Shown here piece after piece: positions 34,641-43,524 of a stretch of DNA of 64,000 nt. Origin of the DNA: Sugiyamaella lignohabitans (Eukaryota > Ascomycota > Dipodascomycetes > Dipodascales > Trichomonascaceae); contig NC_031674.1 in the NCBI RefSeq assembly GCF_001640025.1, positions 2,418,001-2,482,000 of the forward strand, given 5' to 3'. The notes beneath the pieces were generated by a model that worked only from the letters and a program-made list of their open reading frames with translations, was not told where the DNA came from and searched no databases. The position numbers and the translations under genes are program-made. Each line of letters opens with the position of its first letter. The stretch's first letter is position 1.

Positions 34641-35508
34641 TTCCGTCTGGGAACTCGCCAGGATTCTTGCGAGGAAAATACTGTGTTGTGGGTGGAGGGC
34701 ATGGATGGATCATACGGCAAAATCCATTCATTGTTCGGAAAAGCAATTCAATCGGGCCGTCTAAGCTTATTAATACAAGAGCCGTGCAGAACTGTGCAGG
34801 TCCGTTTTTCGGTTCAAGTGGGTGGCTAAACTTTTTGGAAGACACACACGACAAGATTCCCAGAAGGGACCTCAAAATGTACTCTTTAATGAAATTATGC
34901 ATGCGAGCTTCGTGCACTCGCTGCAACTTATAATATCTCACTCGCCTCGAACTTAGTACCGTATGCAGGTCGAGCGATCATCGAGGGTTAGGTTAGAGAT
35001 AAATGTAAGGGCATCGAGTGAATAAAAATTGTTTGATCCCATCGCACGAATCAAGACTTGCGCCGATATATGTATATATATTTCCATACTTACAGGGTCA
35101 AAAGCACCCGACGATGTGCTTTTTGTAGATAGGGATCAACAGTTAGATTCGTGTGCTGTGACAACACCATTGACTTTATTATAGACATGTTTCGTTTATT
35201 ACTTCAGCTAAACCTCTGAGAGGCAGGTAGCTGGTGACCTAAAGCTACGACGTTGATAAACTGGAATATAAAGCCAACGACTTGTGTTTATTATAGCTCA
35301 AGTAGGCATGGCTGCTGACTGGTTCAGAGAGATTATATGAGCGATGATGTTCATGAACCTAACCCTGACCTTAGTAGACCAGTTAATTCATTGCTCTCAT
35401 TTTCGGTCAATTGTCCCGTTAGAAAACTACCAAGAACCAAATTATATATATACAGTACATAATCGATATAAGATCGCGACTGGAAACTCCTGGAGCCAAA
35501 TACACTGA
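34641..35508. other. Non-coding segment between two repeat halves
   Basis: No coding potential beyond frames generated by the neighbouring repeat. It contains a perfect hairpin AAAAGCAC-N8-GTGCTTTT (35100-35123) followed by T, and related GCACGAATC/GATTCGTGTGC sequences on either side. Confidence 0.4.
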
Positions 35509-35537
35509 GTCTGAGGCACTGCCCCAGCCGCGGGAGG
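35509..35537. repeat. Degenerate fragment of the GC-rich repeat
   Basis: CTGAGGCACTGCCCCAG followed by CCGCGGGAGG resembles the CTGGGGC...GCCCCAGCCGCCGGAGG end of the 135-bp element with several changes. It is in inverted orientation to the copy at 34582-34640. Confidence 0.5.
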
Positions 35538-35888
35538 CAGATCCGTTGACCCCGCTGGATGCATAATCCCTTGCCCTCATACTACCAAATTAGGAAATAC
35601 GTAAATAGATATGCAAAGAAGGAGACTGTGCACCACCACTATATAAAGAAAAGGAGATCGCTGACTAGGTCGTTTTCTCCTCTTTTTACTCTGGTGCAAA
35701 ACATCGACTAATAAATTTGTTGCATTTATTAACTTCAATTCTCAAAGGCTGGTCCTTGTCTTCTTTTCTTTGATATACATCTTTCTGCTGGTAAGAAAGT
35801 GTAGTTATATCATTAGCGTTCACTGACAAACAATAAAAAAACCCATTTTAAAACCACAAAAAAAAAACTTCATATTATATTATAAAAA

Positions 35889-37475
35889 ATGAGTACATTT
35901 TCAACACCAAGCCGTCCGGTCAGAAGAACCCTCTTTTTCAACTCTCCCAATGTTCCCAAACAACCAAGATTGGACAGTGCAGGCACTTCGTCCACTCTTT
36001 CATTTCCCTCATTCCCATCTATGACCACCACTCCCCGCAAGCATGCTACCAAGTCTATCGGCAAGCCTAATTCTCCACTCAGAAATGATGTTGCCTTGTC
36101 CGATTGGGCTCTAACAAGCTCTGCTCTTGGTTCTGTCAATAGTACTCCTGGAAAAATCACAAAAAAAGAAAAGGCACTGCGGGCCAGTGCCAAGGTTGAC
36201 CGGTTTATTCCCAACCGTCAAACCTCAAACACCTCAATCTCAAAGTTGGAAGCTAGTGAATCTTCCAACACTTCAACGGCAAGCTCTGATACTGCTACTG
36301 ACTCCACTCAGTCTGTATGTGAATCTCTTCAATACAGAACCTCAGTAGCTGAAGCTTGTGGCATCGCCTTGAACACTCGAATTCTCGAGTTTCAACCTGC
36401 TGCTCCTCAATCATCAAAACCAGTGGATCTTCGAAGTCAATACAACAGACCATTGCGTCCCGCTGCTAATGCCCAAGCTAGACGAAAGGTTCCTACTGGT
36501 CCTGAGCGTGTATTGGATGCCCCTGGTCTTATTGACGACTATTACCTCAATCTCCTCGACTGGTCTTGTGGTAACCAGGTGGCTGTAGCTCTGGAACAGA
36601 CTGTATACATTTGGAGCGCTTCGACTGGTTCCGTGTCAAGTCTCATGGACTCGACAAATGGCACATATGTCTCGTCAGTTCGCTGGTCTGGAGATGGTGC
36701 TTATCTTTCGGTTGGACTTAGCGATGGAGATGTCCAAATCTGGGATGTCGAAGATCAAACCAAATTGAGATCCATGTCTGGACACTCTGCTAGAGTGGGT
36801 GTGTTGTCTTGGGATAAGCACATGCTTTCTTCTGGTTGCAGAGACGGTTCTATTTGGAACCACGACGTTCGAGTGGCCCAACACAAGGTATCTGAATTTA
36901 ACAACCACGCTGCTGAAGTGTGCGGTCTTGAATGGAGAGCTGATGGTGCTCAGTTAGCTAGCGGTGGAAATGACAATGTCGTCAACATCTGGGACGCTCG
37001 CTCCAGCACCCCCAAATTTACCAAGACCAACCACAAAGCTGCTGTCAAGGCACTTGCCTGGTGTCCTTGGCAAACCAACCTACTTGCCAGTGGTGGTGGA
37101 TCTCAAGATAAGCATATTCACTTTTGGAACTCCACCACTGGAGCTCGTGTCAATTCTATTGACACTGGCTCTCAAGTCACTTCTTTAAGATGGAGTTCTC
37201 TCTATAAAGAGATTGTTTCCTCGCATGGTTTTCCTAACAACTATTTGAGTATTTGGTCGTATCCTACACTCACCAAGAACGTCGATATTCAAGCTCACGA
37301 CTCGAGAGTCCTTCACACTGCACTTTCACCCGATGGTCAAACCCTTGCTACCTGTGCAAGTGACGAGAATCTCAAATTCTGGAAAATCTTCGAGTCAATG
37401 GGAAGAAAAGTGGCCAGCGCTGGAAGCACCCTTGCTTCTGGTAAAGATATGGCAAAGACTATGATGATCAGGTAA
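35889..37475 (+). CDS. CDC20: APC/C activator Cdc20
   Basis: A 528-residue activator that brings substrates such as securin and B-type cyclin to the anaphase-promoting complex. The N-terminus has basic and Ser/Thr-rich phospho-regulated sequence and the C-box-like DRFIPNR (residues 104-110). A seven-bladed WD40 propeller starts at the diagnostic ERVLDAPGLIDDYYLNLLDW (about residue 208) and continues through repeated IWD/W blocks. The C-terminus ends in Ile-Arg (IR tail), which docks on the APC/C. The 'LNLLDW' and 'VALEQTVYIW' segments favour Cdc20 over Cdh1. No KEN box was seen. It converges with PTC1. Confidence 0.93.
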   Translation: MSTFSTPSRPVRRTLFFNSPNVPKQPRLDSAGTSSTLSFPSFPSMTTTPRKHATKSIGKPNSPLRNDVALSDWALTSSALGSVNSTPGKITKKEKALRASAKVDRFIPNRQTSNTSISKLEASESSNTSTASSDTATDSTQSVCESLQYRTSVAEACGIALNTRILEFQPAAPQSSKPVDLRSQYNRPLRPAANAQARRKVPTGPERVLDAPGLIDDYYLNLLDWSCGNQVAVALEQTVYIWSASTGSVSSLMDSTNGTYVSSVRWSGDGAYLSVGLSDGDVQIWDVEDQTKLRSMSGHSARVGVLSWDKHMLSSGCRDGSIWNHDVRVAQHKVSEFNNHAAEVCGLEWRADGAQLASGGNDNVVNIWDARSSTPKFTKTNHKAAVKALAWCPWQTNLLASGGGSQDKHIHFWNSTTGARVNSIDTGSQVTSLRWSSLYKEIVSSHGFPNNYLSIWSYPTLTKNVDIQAHDSRVLHTALSPDGQTLATCASDENLKFWKIFESMGRKVASAGSTLASGKDMAKTMMIR

Positions 37476-37668
37476 TCTCAAGTACTTAGTCACTCAATAC
37501 ATGTGTATTTGTTCAGTCAGCCTATCTTTCGATACCCATATTTTCATAAGCTCTATATACACAGCATGTTCCTGAGTGATCCTACCAATACCAAATAATT
37601 ATTATGCATTACCCCAAGTTCCTTTATAAATTAATTTCTTTGTAAATAAAATAAATTGAGATTCTCCA

Positions 37669-38874
37669 TTATCCATCATCTTCTATAGCGTCCTCGTCAT
37701 CAGAGTCGAAAATCAACGGTCGTTCCACACGTGGTACACCATATCTAAACCCACGACCAGTCTGAAGTTTTAATTTAGACATTTCTGTTCGAAGCGAGTC
37801 AATATCTGCAGTATCAGAGAATCTTCTTTGCTTTGTAGGGTTCATTGGCGGACTTGGTGGCCTACGAACTCCACACCCTAGTGTGGCCATATCGGTATGT
37901 TTAAATCGGGTGGTTGAACCGAAAGGCGAACTAAATGAGAAACCACTCTCCACCGGGGAGAGTGGTGATAATATTAATGCATTTGGGTCACTAGGATCCG
38001 GGGTATTGGTGCTTCTGGCAATGCTGCTACTAGATCGCTTATGCTTAAACAGAGATAATGTCGATGCTGTTGTAGATGTCTTACGACTGATGCTGTTCAA
38101 CCTGGCTACCAAACATGTTATATTATCCATAGACCCCCTTCCAATTGCGTCATTTACGAGTATTTTGGCCGCTTGGTTTGGATCTTTTATATTACGGATC
38201 CGGTCCACAGCCTCCTGATCACTAAATACGTCCCACAGACCGTCACACGCTAATATCAGAAATTCATCCTTTTCAGCATCAATAGTTGCTTCTGTTATAA
38301 ATGGCCTACAAGATACCAGATCTTTCAGTGAACCATCTCCCAACGCTCTAGTTATAGCCAACACACCAGCCACCCTACCCAGCAAGATGTCTCCACCACT
38401 ACGAATAATCCTTGACTTTTCTCGTGGATCCTCGGCGCTATGATCGTATGTCAGCCTATAAGCCACGCCGTAATTGCTACAGAGAACTATTCTCGAATCA
38501 CCTACATTTGCTGTATAAAGATGTTGTTGGGCATTGGCATCTGTTTTGATATATGCCATTGCAACAGTTGACCCGGACTTGTCGTCAGCCTTTGCATTAT
38601 TTTGAATTGCATAGTCAGCCTGCTGAAAGGTATGATCAATAATAGTCGGCATTTGGAGACTGGATGAATATTTCTCAATATTAGTGGCCAGCAGCTTATG
38701 AAAGTTATCAGCACACCAGCGAGCAGTCTGAGATCCGCCATGACCATCAAAAACAGCTATATAAGTACTAGTAGTATCTTTCATAAACGAAGTATCATAG
38801 TTATGAGTATCTTCCATTGTCTTGCGATATGGGTAGTTCTGGCTACAATGGGTGCCAATAATTAAAGAAGTCAT
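37669..38874 (-). CDS. PTC1: PP2C-type protein phosphatase, Ptc1-like
   Basis: A 401-residue metal-dependent Ser/Thr phosphatase. Ordered PP2C motifs are RKTMEDTH, AVFDGHGG (metal Asp), ANVGDSRIVL, LTYDHSAEDPREKSRI, VAGVLAITRALGDG, FLILACDGLWDVFSD and the terminal GSMDNITCLVARL. The catalytic core (about 1-265) aligns best by eye with yeast Ptc1, which dephosphorylates Hog1 and other MAP kinases. A ~135-residue Ser/Pro-rich tail ending in an acidic patch (SDDEDAIEDDG) is absent from the 281-residue S. cerevisiae Ptc1. Other PP2C paralogues are possible, hence the reduced confidence in the symbol. Confidence 0.8.
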   Translation of the reverse strand: MTSLIIGTHCSQNYPYRKTMEDTHNYDTSFMKDTTSTYIAVFDGHGGSQTARWCADNFHKLLATNIEKYSSSLQMPTIIDHTFQQADYAIQNNAKADDKSGSTVAMAYIKTDANAQQHLYTANVGDSRIVLCSNYGVAYRLTYDHSAEDPREKSRIIRSGGDILLGRVAGVLAITRALGDGSLKDLVSCRPFITEATIDAEKDEFLILACDGLWDVFSDQEAVDRIRNIKDPNQAAKILVNDAIGRGSMDNITCLVARLNSISRKTSTTASTLSLFKHKRSSSSIARSTNTPDPSDPNALILSPLSPVESGFSFSSPFGSTTRFKHTDMATLGCGVRRPPSPPMNPTKQRRFSDTADIDSLRTEMSKLKLQTGRGFRYGVPRVERPLIFDSDDEDAIEDDG

Positions 38875-39427
38875 AGCGAGTGATTTCTTACCAAAGACTT
38901 TTTAGTGCTTTTTTTAACCAGTTCCCAAATTGTTTGAGTTTAATACATCCACGTTGTCAGGCTCTACTTTGAAAAATAGGTATTGAGCATATCATATAAA
39001 CATTAAGCGAAGATACCTAATGGAATAGCTTGATAGATTGGCCTAAATGTGAAGATCGAACGATGACTTGCAAAGTGACAATAAATAAAAGATGATGCTA
39101 AAGTCAAATTCACGATTTTGCGTCCAACACTAGGTACTTGAATATGAAAATTTCCTCAATGGGTGGTGTGTGGTATTAAACAGCTTCTCCGGCAACCCCG
39201 CTATGCTAAACCCCGAGCCCCGGAACTGCCAGCCAAACCAAACCTTGTGAAATTAGTCAATCCACACTAACCAGCGGGGTGTAAATGGTGGTAATTTATT
39301 TCAACTCGATTCTGCCAGAAACTCTAACTTGACTAGACAAGAGACAACCGGCGTTTTAAGATGGTCGAAGCGTGGAGGAGGTCAATCTTATTAAGTGCGA
39401 TTGACTACTGGTGCTGCCTTTCTGCCG
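38875..39427. other. Intergenic, PTC1 promoter
   Basis: About 550 bp of A/T-rich sequence with GC-richer patches near 39190-39220. No coding frame, repeat or RNA gene recognised. Confidence 0.4.
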
Positions 39428-39925
39428 TTATTGCGGGGAAGCTGCTGCTTGAGATGTTGCCTCGCCTATCAGTGCATTGACGAATTGCGGGGGAATCGAC
39501 GGCCGCTGGTTAAATAATGTGCTAATTTCGCTGTCGTTGCTAGTACTACCGGCAATCTCCACTGAAAAAAAAAAAAAAACTATTAGGACTAGGACTAGGA
39601 CTAGGACTATCAGTGTTCCGCAGAGATCGCCTGTAACATCCACACACCACTTCCATATTTATACTATAAACCAAGTTTCCGCTAGTGGTAGATGAGTCTG
39701 ACTGATAATCAGACAAGGCTGAGTTCTTTCGTATGACACCATTCGTCTTTCGTATATATCGGGTGACATTCTCTTGTCTGTCGGTTGGCTCGCTCCACAT
39801 CTGCACGATATACCCCTGCATACCTTATCCTCCCACCTCCCGATAACTGATAAAGCAATTGCTGCGCTGACAACAGCCAGCTTGAAACCTAAACTGGGGA
39901 CTCTGCCGGGTGAACTATCGCTCAT
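39428..39925 (-). CDS. Candidate small spliced gene with one membrane span
   Basis: A possible two-exon gene: exon 1 39925-39814, intron 39813-39562, exon 2 39561-39428, about 81 residues. Exon 1 would encode a short N-terminal hydrophobic segment (LGFKLAVVSAAIALSVIG). Exon 2 would encode a soluble tail containing QRPSIPPQFVNALIGEA. The acceptor side is convincing (CTAAT branch, a long T run, CAG). The donor that keeps frame is GTATAT; the better-looking GTATGC ten bases earlier would shift the frame. The intron contains four GGACTA units. Family not recognised, and it may be chance. Confidence 0.33.
39584..39610. repeat. GGACTA hexamer tandem repeat
   Basis: Four consecutive AGGACT units (39587-39610) directly follow a 15-A run at ~39565-39579. 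Both fall in the putative intron of the 39428-39925 candidate gene and create low-complexity frames on both strands. Confidence 0.9.
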
Positions 39926-40034
39926 CCACACCTTTTTCGGAGCAAGGTTAACATCGTTGACGTGATAGATTCCCTCTATCGTCGGTAGTCATGACTAACC
40001 TGGTGACACAGCATCATCACTGGGGAGCAACTGG

Positions 40035-40093
40035 CCTCCGGCGGCTGGGGCTCCGCCCCAGACCCCGCTGCTCCTCTCGCTGCGCTCGAGTCG
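40035..40093 (+). repeat. GC-rich fold-back repeat, left half
   Basis: A near-consensus 59-bp left half from CCTCCGGCGG to CTCGAGTCG, with hairpin CTGGGGC-TCC-GCCCCAG. It lies 220 bp beyond the U2 3' end and forms an inverted pair with the right half at 40731-40784. Confidence 0.9.
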
Positions 40094-40312
40094 TGCGTCG
40101 TGTCGTGGGAACATACACTAATCTTCGCTGGTAAACGCTACCAAAAGCGCAGGGGAACTTTATGTTTGTATACAGACATTGACAATGTAAGTCCATATAT
40201 TTCTATTGAGATTAAATAACTAGTGAAACTATACCAATATTGAATCAATAATTCTTAGGCACTTCGTTCGACCTCGACAGAAACGACTAAGGATTAAAGA
40301 CCCAGAGGGTCT

Positions 40313-40499
40313 GCGTCAGTTGCCGGCAGTGCAATAGCAACGACACTGTGCTACCAGCTATAGGCAAGCCCAGGGAGCTGGTGGCGAGAGTCAAAAATAA
40401 GAGTAACAAATTAGAAGACACCAATGGTGTCGTTTCAGTTGTTACACTGAAAAGAACAGATACTACACTTGATCTAAGCCAAAAGGCAAAGAGATTGGG
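40313..40499 (-). ncRNA. U2 spliceosomal snRNA
   Basis: The minus strand reads AATCTCTTTGCCTTTTGG at its 5' end, then GCTTAGATCAAGTGTAGTATC (the branch-point recognition GUAGUA is intact) and stem-loop IIa TTTCAGTGTAACAACTG. These match yeast and metazoan U2 almost base for base. Next come a stem IIb (CGACACC-ATT-GGTGTC) and an Sm-site-like AATTTGTT. The 3' stem-loop IV is GTTGC-loop-GCAAC (40319-40341), with a TATTGCACT loop fitting U2A'/U2B'' binding. The gene is ~187 nt, far shorter than the 1.2-kb S. cerevisiae LSR1 and close to human size. A TATA-like CTATAAATAC on the minus strand (~40538-40547) lies ~40 bp upstream. Exact ends are estimated. An overlapping plus-strand open frame is therefore spurious. 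Confidence 0.95.
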
Positions 40500-40730
40500 G
40501 AAAAAAAGAAGAGGAGGTTCTAGGGGGGGTACGTCGTGTATTTATAGTAAAAAATTTCCAACCCGTACCCAGAATTATGTTTTCGAGGTGGGGGTCCTCT
40601 TGCAGGCCGTGATTGGGAATTTCTCCGTCGATCACATCTTGAAGCCAGCTCAGGGGGGGGACCTCAGCATCCAGGCCGGTCCCGCAACATCGCTAACCTC
40701 CGCTATTCATTTCATTAACGGTGTAAAAAA

Positions 40731-40784
40731 TCTCCTGCGAAGCAGGAGCTACGGAGGCTGGGACAGAGCCCCAGCTCCTGGAGG
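40731..40784 (+). repeat. GC-rich fold-back repeat, diverged right half
   Basis: Starts TCTCCTGCGAAGCAGGAGC, identical to the right half of the complete copy at 45626-45760, then diverges (GGGACAGAGCCCCAG) and ends CTGGAGG. It lies 10 bp from the stop codon of the 40795-41418 gene, so it is in that gene's 3' UTR. Confidence 0.8.
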
Positions 40785-40794
40785 CAGCACACAA

Positions 40795-41418
40795 TTAGTT
40801 AGAATTGTTAGATACAGACAGCGGTTGTACATTGACGTCGTGTGAAGGTGGTGGGTCTTCTTTTTCTGCTCGGAGAGAAGGAGGAGCAGTAGCAGGAAGA
40901 GGAGGAGGGGCAATGGGGACTGGAGACTCTGGTCTGGGAAGGGTATGAGTGATAGCTGAACCAACATGAATTTGGCTTGAGCTGTCGGTTATCTCCTCGT
41001 CTCGGTAGTTGCGTTCGTAGATAGCCAGCATTCTCAGGTGAGTCAGGAAGTAGATAGACTGGCCGAGTAGGACGAGACTGTTAAAGTAGCACTGCGTTGT
41101 TATAATGGGGTAGTACGGCATCCACTCGTAAAATGCCGTGCGGATATTGAAGTATATCCCACAGATCAAATGTCCCAGAAGTAGGAAAAGAAACACAACG
41201 AGAATGGTCTTGGTCCAATCATAGAAAGATCTCTGGAACCACACAGACAAAAGCACGCTGAACAACAGAGTCAGACACGGCAGCGGTGTTAAAAGAGCGC
41301 TATGCCACAAACGGTGCTCACCGGTAGCGGTCAGCACCAGACCGGCAATATCAGCGGCCAGCAGCAGCAAAATCAAAAACAGAGACAACAACAGAACCTC
41401 GCCTCTTTGCGCTCCCAT
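40795..41418 (-). CDS. Unknown multi-spanning membrane protein
   Basis: A 207-residue protein of unrecognised family. The N-terminal two thirds hold about four hydrophobic spans: residues ~8-32, ~41-62, ~70-92 and ~105-130. The last ~65 residues are hydrophilic and proline-rich (PESPVPIAPPPLPATAPPS), probably cytosolic and disordered. No signal-peptide cleavage site or catalytic motif is visible. Coding is supported by length, hydrophobic periodicity and a clean start in an A/T-poor region. The 3' UTR contains a half copy of the GC-rich repeat. Topology is reminiscent of small tetraspan or MARVEL-like yeast proteins, but there is no signature to name it. Confidence 0.6.
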   Translation of the reverse strand: MGAQRGEVLLLSLFLILLLLAADIAGLVLTATGEHRLWHSALLTPLPCLTLLFSVLLSVWFQRSFYDWTKTILVVFLFLLLGHLICGIYFNIRTAFYEWMPYYPIITTQCYFNSLVLLGQSIYFLTHLRMLAIYERNYRDEEITDSSSQIHVGSAITHTLPRPESPVPIAPPPLPATAPPSLRAEKEDPPPSHDVNVQPLSVSNNSN

Positions 41419-41521
41419 CTGTGTTGAACAGGATCACCTCTTCATCCAGCTGTCACTGTTGAATTTATAGAAGAGGTCACTTAGTTACACTAAGTTATGG
41501 CAGCTCCCATAATCCGGACTG

Positions 41522-41656
41522 CCTCCGGCAGCTGGGGCTCCGCCCCAGACCCTGGTTGTGCTCCGCTTCGCGGAGCCTACTGGACGTGCCCTAGCACCGA
41601 CTCGAGCGCAGCGAGAGGAGCCACGGGGTCTGGGGCAGAGCCTCAGCCGCCGGAGG
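41522..41656 (-). repeat. GC-rich fold-back element, complete 135-bp copy (minus orientation)
   Basis: A complete element whose outer ends are inverted repeats (CCTCCGGCAG ... GCCGCCGGAGG). Read on the minus strand it aligns end to end with 45626-45760: left half CTCTCGCTGCGCTCGAGTCG, a 20-21 bp variable centre, right half with GCTCCGC-GAA-GCGGAGC, then CCAGGGTCTGGGGC. It starts 33 bp beyond the SNF4 stop codon, in its 3' UTR. The length equals the other complete copy exactly. Confidence 0.9.
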
Positions 41657-41688
41657 CACAGCACGACAGCAGATACATTAGATATAAA

Positions 41689-42750
41689 TTAGCTAGTGGC
41701 CTCTTCTCCATACAAGATGTAGTTGAGGATGTCACTGAGAGTGACGATGCCTTTGAGGACGCCCTGTTCATCGACGACGAACAGCCTGTGCAGTCGCGAC
41801 CGCCGGATGATGTCCATGATTGTGTCGAGCCTGTCATCGTCGGTGCATGTGTGGACACCTTCGAAGTCATCGGCTCGTCGCATGAGAGCTTCTCCTACAG
41901 ACAGCGACAGGTCGGTATAAATGCCTCCTTTTATTAGTGCCAGGACATCGTACGACTCGTAGATGTTGATAAGTTTGTACTCATCGTCGACAATGGGCAC
42001 CGAGGAAACCCGTTTGCTGGCGAGAATGTGGATGACGTCGATGACAGGGCTCTGCATGGACACCGTGGCAAGATTGCCTCTAACTCCGATATTCAGGTCT
42101 CTCAGAGGTTTCATTAGCATGGTGGTCTCTTTGCAATTGAGAGCCACGAACTTGAGAATACGGTACTGGGTGAGAACAGACACTACAATCTCTCTGCCCG
42201 AATCTTCATCGACATCAATTAATGGGATTCTTCTAGCTTTGGAGCTAATCATTTTACCACATGCTTCGTAGAGTGGTCTGAATGGATGAATGGAAATGGT
42301 TTCTATAGGTTCAGCACCAATGGCTTTTTCTACGGTCCGCAACCCATCTAGAGTGAAGTCCTCGATCTTGTCCATTTTATCAGGGTTCTGAAAATAGTAT
42401 TGAATGACGTTGATATAATCCGATGCAGTTAACAGACCAGCAAACCGCGAAGTTCGTGAGTTCCATAGAGGGGCCGATACAATGGAATTCTGCAACAGGA
42501 TAGTCAATGATTTCTTAACTAGCAGAGCAGTATCCAGCACAATCAGTCTAAAACTGACTGGAAGCACATCATAGGCGGTCTTGGATTTCAAAAACGCTCT
42601 AATAGATATAAGCGCATTCTTCTGATCAATTGCAATCTGATCTGAAGGAGCACTATGAGTATTATCGCCAAGTCCTGGAGCCGCTACCACCGTAGTAATC
42701 TCGGGACTCCCAGGACGTACGGGCTCATCAAATATCTGAGGCTCGGCCAT
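41689..42750 (-). CDS. SNF4: SNF1/AMPK complex gamma subunit
   Basis: A 353-residue nucleotide-binding regulatory subunit of the glucose-repression kinase Snf1. After a ~50-residue N-terminus the conserved block begins ALISIRAFLKSKTAYDVLPVSFRLIVLD. Four CBS motifs follow, with typical segments GLLTASDYINVI, RRIPLIDVDEDSG, VSSVPIVDDEYKLINIYESYDV and HRLFVVDEQGVLKGIVTLSDILNYIL. The order and spacing match yeast Snf4 (322 residues). Start at the first ATG; the upstream 90 bp is A/T-rich. A complete GC-rich repeat copy sits just past the stop codon. Confidence 0.96.
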   Translation of the reverse strand: MAEPQIFDEPVRPGSPEITTVVAAPGLGDNTHSAPSDQIAIDQKNALISIRAFLKSKTAYDVLPVSFRLIVLDTALLVKKSLTILLQNSIVSAPLWNSRTSRFAGLLTASDYINVIQYYFQNPDKMDKIEDFTLDGLRTVEKAIGAEPIETISIHPFRPLYEACGKMISSKARRIPLIDVDEDSGREIVVSVLTQYRILKFVALNCKETTMLMKPLRDLNIGVRGNLATVSMQSPVIDVIHILASKRVSSVPIVDDEYKLINIYESYDVLALIKGGIYTDLSLSVGEALMRRADDFEGVHTCTDDDRLDTIMDIIRRSRLHRLFVVDEQGVLKGIVTLSDILNYILYGEEATS

Positions 42751-43435
42751 ATTTTGATGATTGCTTTCACTTCTTGCAAGAAGAGTCGGGAAGAGACTGT
42801 ATAATTCCTATGCTCTCAATTCCGTGTTACCGGGGTTTATCTCTAATAACTATGGTCGATCTAACTGTCAACTGGGTTGACTGCACGACACTTCAATTGA
42901 CGAAACACGACTGGCCCAGTTTATAAGTATGCTATGATATGTCGCACCGCCAGAGTTCTTACGTATCCAGTATTCTGGAGTCCCAAAAAATCTTAGACTT
43001 TCGAAGCTTTTTACGTCCTGATCGATGGATAATGGGAGCCCGGTCAAAGAAGGCAGACCAATTAGACGAGATGGGTTCAAATGAAGAGCGAAAACGAAAA
43101 AAACCAAGAAATTAGAATTCAAACGAGTCACAGTCCTTATTGAGGAGTTCAATCTGTGATAAAAAAAAGTAGACTCGTGCTCTACAAGAGTCAAGGTTGA
43201 ACTTAGTTGGCCAGTTGTTTGCGCAGCGCTCGAACATGAATCGGCAGAGCAGCACGGAGTTCGAGCATCACCACAACCGTCCTTTAAAGGGATGCAGCAT
43301 TTACCAGTTATCTGAACACGCCGAGCACCAAAGACCCATACAAGCATAACTCTATTTACACGGGCACCCACACTCCCAAAGTTCTTCAGCAAAATAGCAA
43401 ACAAAAAAAAACCAATAAACAGTGCCACCCCCAAC
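42751..43435. other. SNF4 promoter and possible first exon/intron region
   Basis: Holds the SNF4 promoter. Plus-strand sequence includes a 58-codon open frame at 42939-43115. It also holds whatever precedes the orphan exon at 43525. No RNA gene was recognised. The minus-strand frame 42868-43455 (195 codons) overlaps everything and ends inside the repeat, so it is not credited. Confidence 0.35.
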
Positions 43436-43490
43436 TTCGCTCGCGAAGCGAGCACAACGGGGTCTGGGGCAGCGCCCCAGCCGCCGGAGG
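43436..43490 (+). repeat. GC-rich fold-back repeat, right half (solo)
   Basis: Right-half copy with hairpin GCTCGC-GAA-GCGAGC (43439-43453). It is followed by ACAACGGGGTCTGGGGC and the closing CCGCCGGAGG. The core hairpin loop is AGC. It lies 34 bp upstream of the putative splice acceptor at 43523-43524. Confidence 0.85.
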
Positions 43491-43524
43491 CCGATCCCCT
43501 CGTCGAAGACTAACCAACCCCCAG

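Noticed and set aside
34407..34941. Four overlapping ORFs of 105-175 codons on both strands
   Set aside because: They are open because of the stop-poor GC-rich repeat at 34582-34640; frames conflict and none has a recognisable domain.
40348..40845. 165-codon plus-strand ORF
   Set aside because: It runs antisense through the U2 snRNA gene and into a GC-rich repeat half; its translation has no protein-like features.
41497..41937. 146-codon plus-strand ORF
   Set aside because: Half of it is the 135-bp repeat and the rest is antisense to SNF4.
42939..43115. 58-codon plus-strand ORF starting MSHRQSSY
   Set aside because: Reads plausibly but lacks any recognised motif and a good donor; kept only as a possible first exon for the segment at 43525.
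42868..43455. 195-codon minus-strand ORF
   Set aside because: Begins inside the repeat half and shows no consistent composition; overlaps better-supported plus-strand splice signals.
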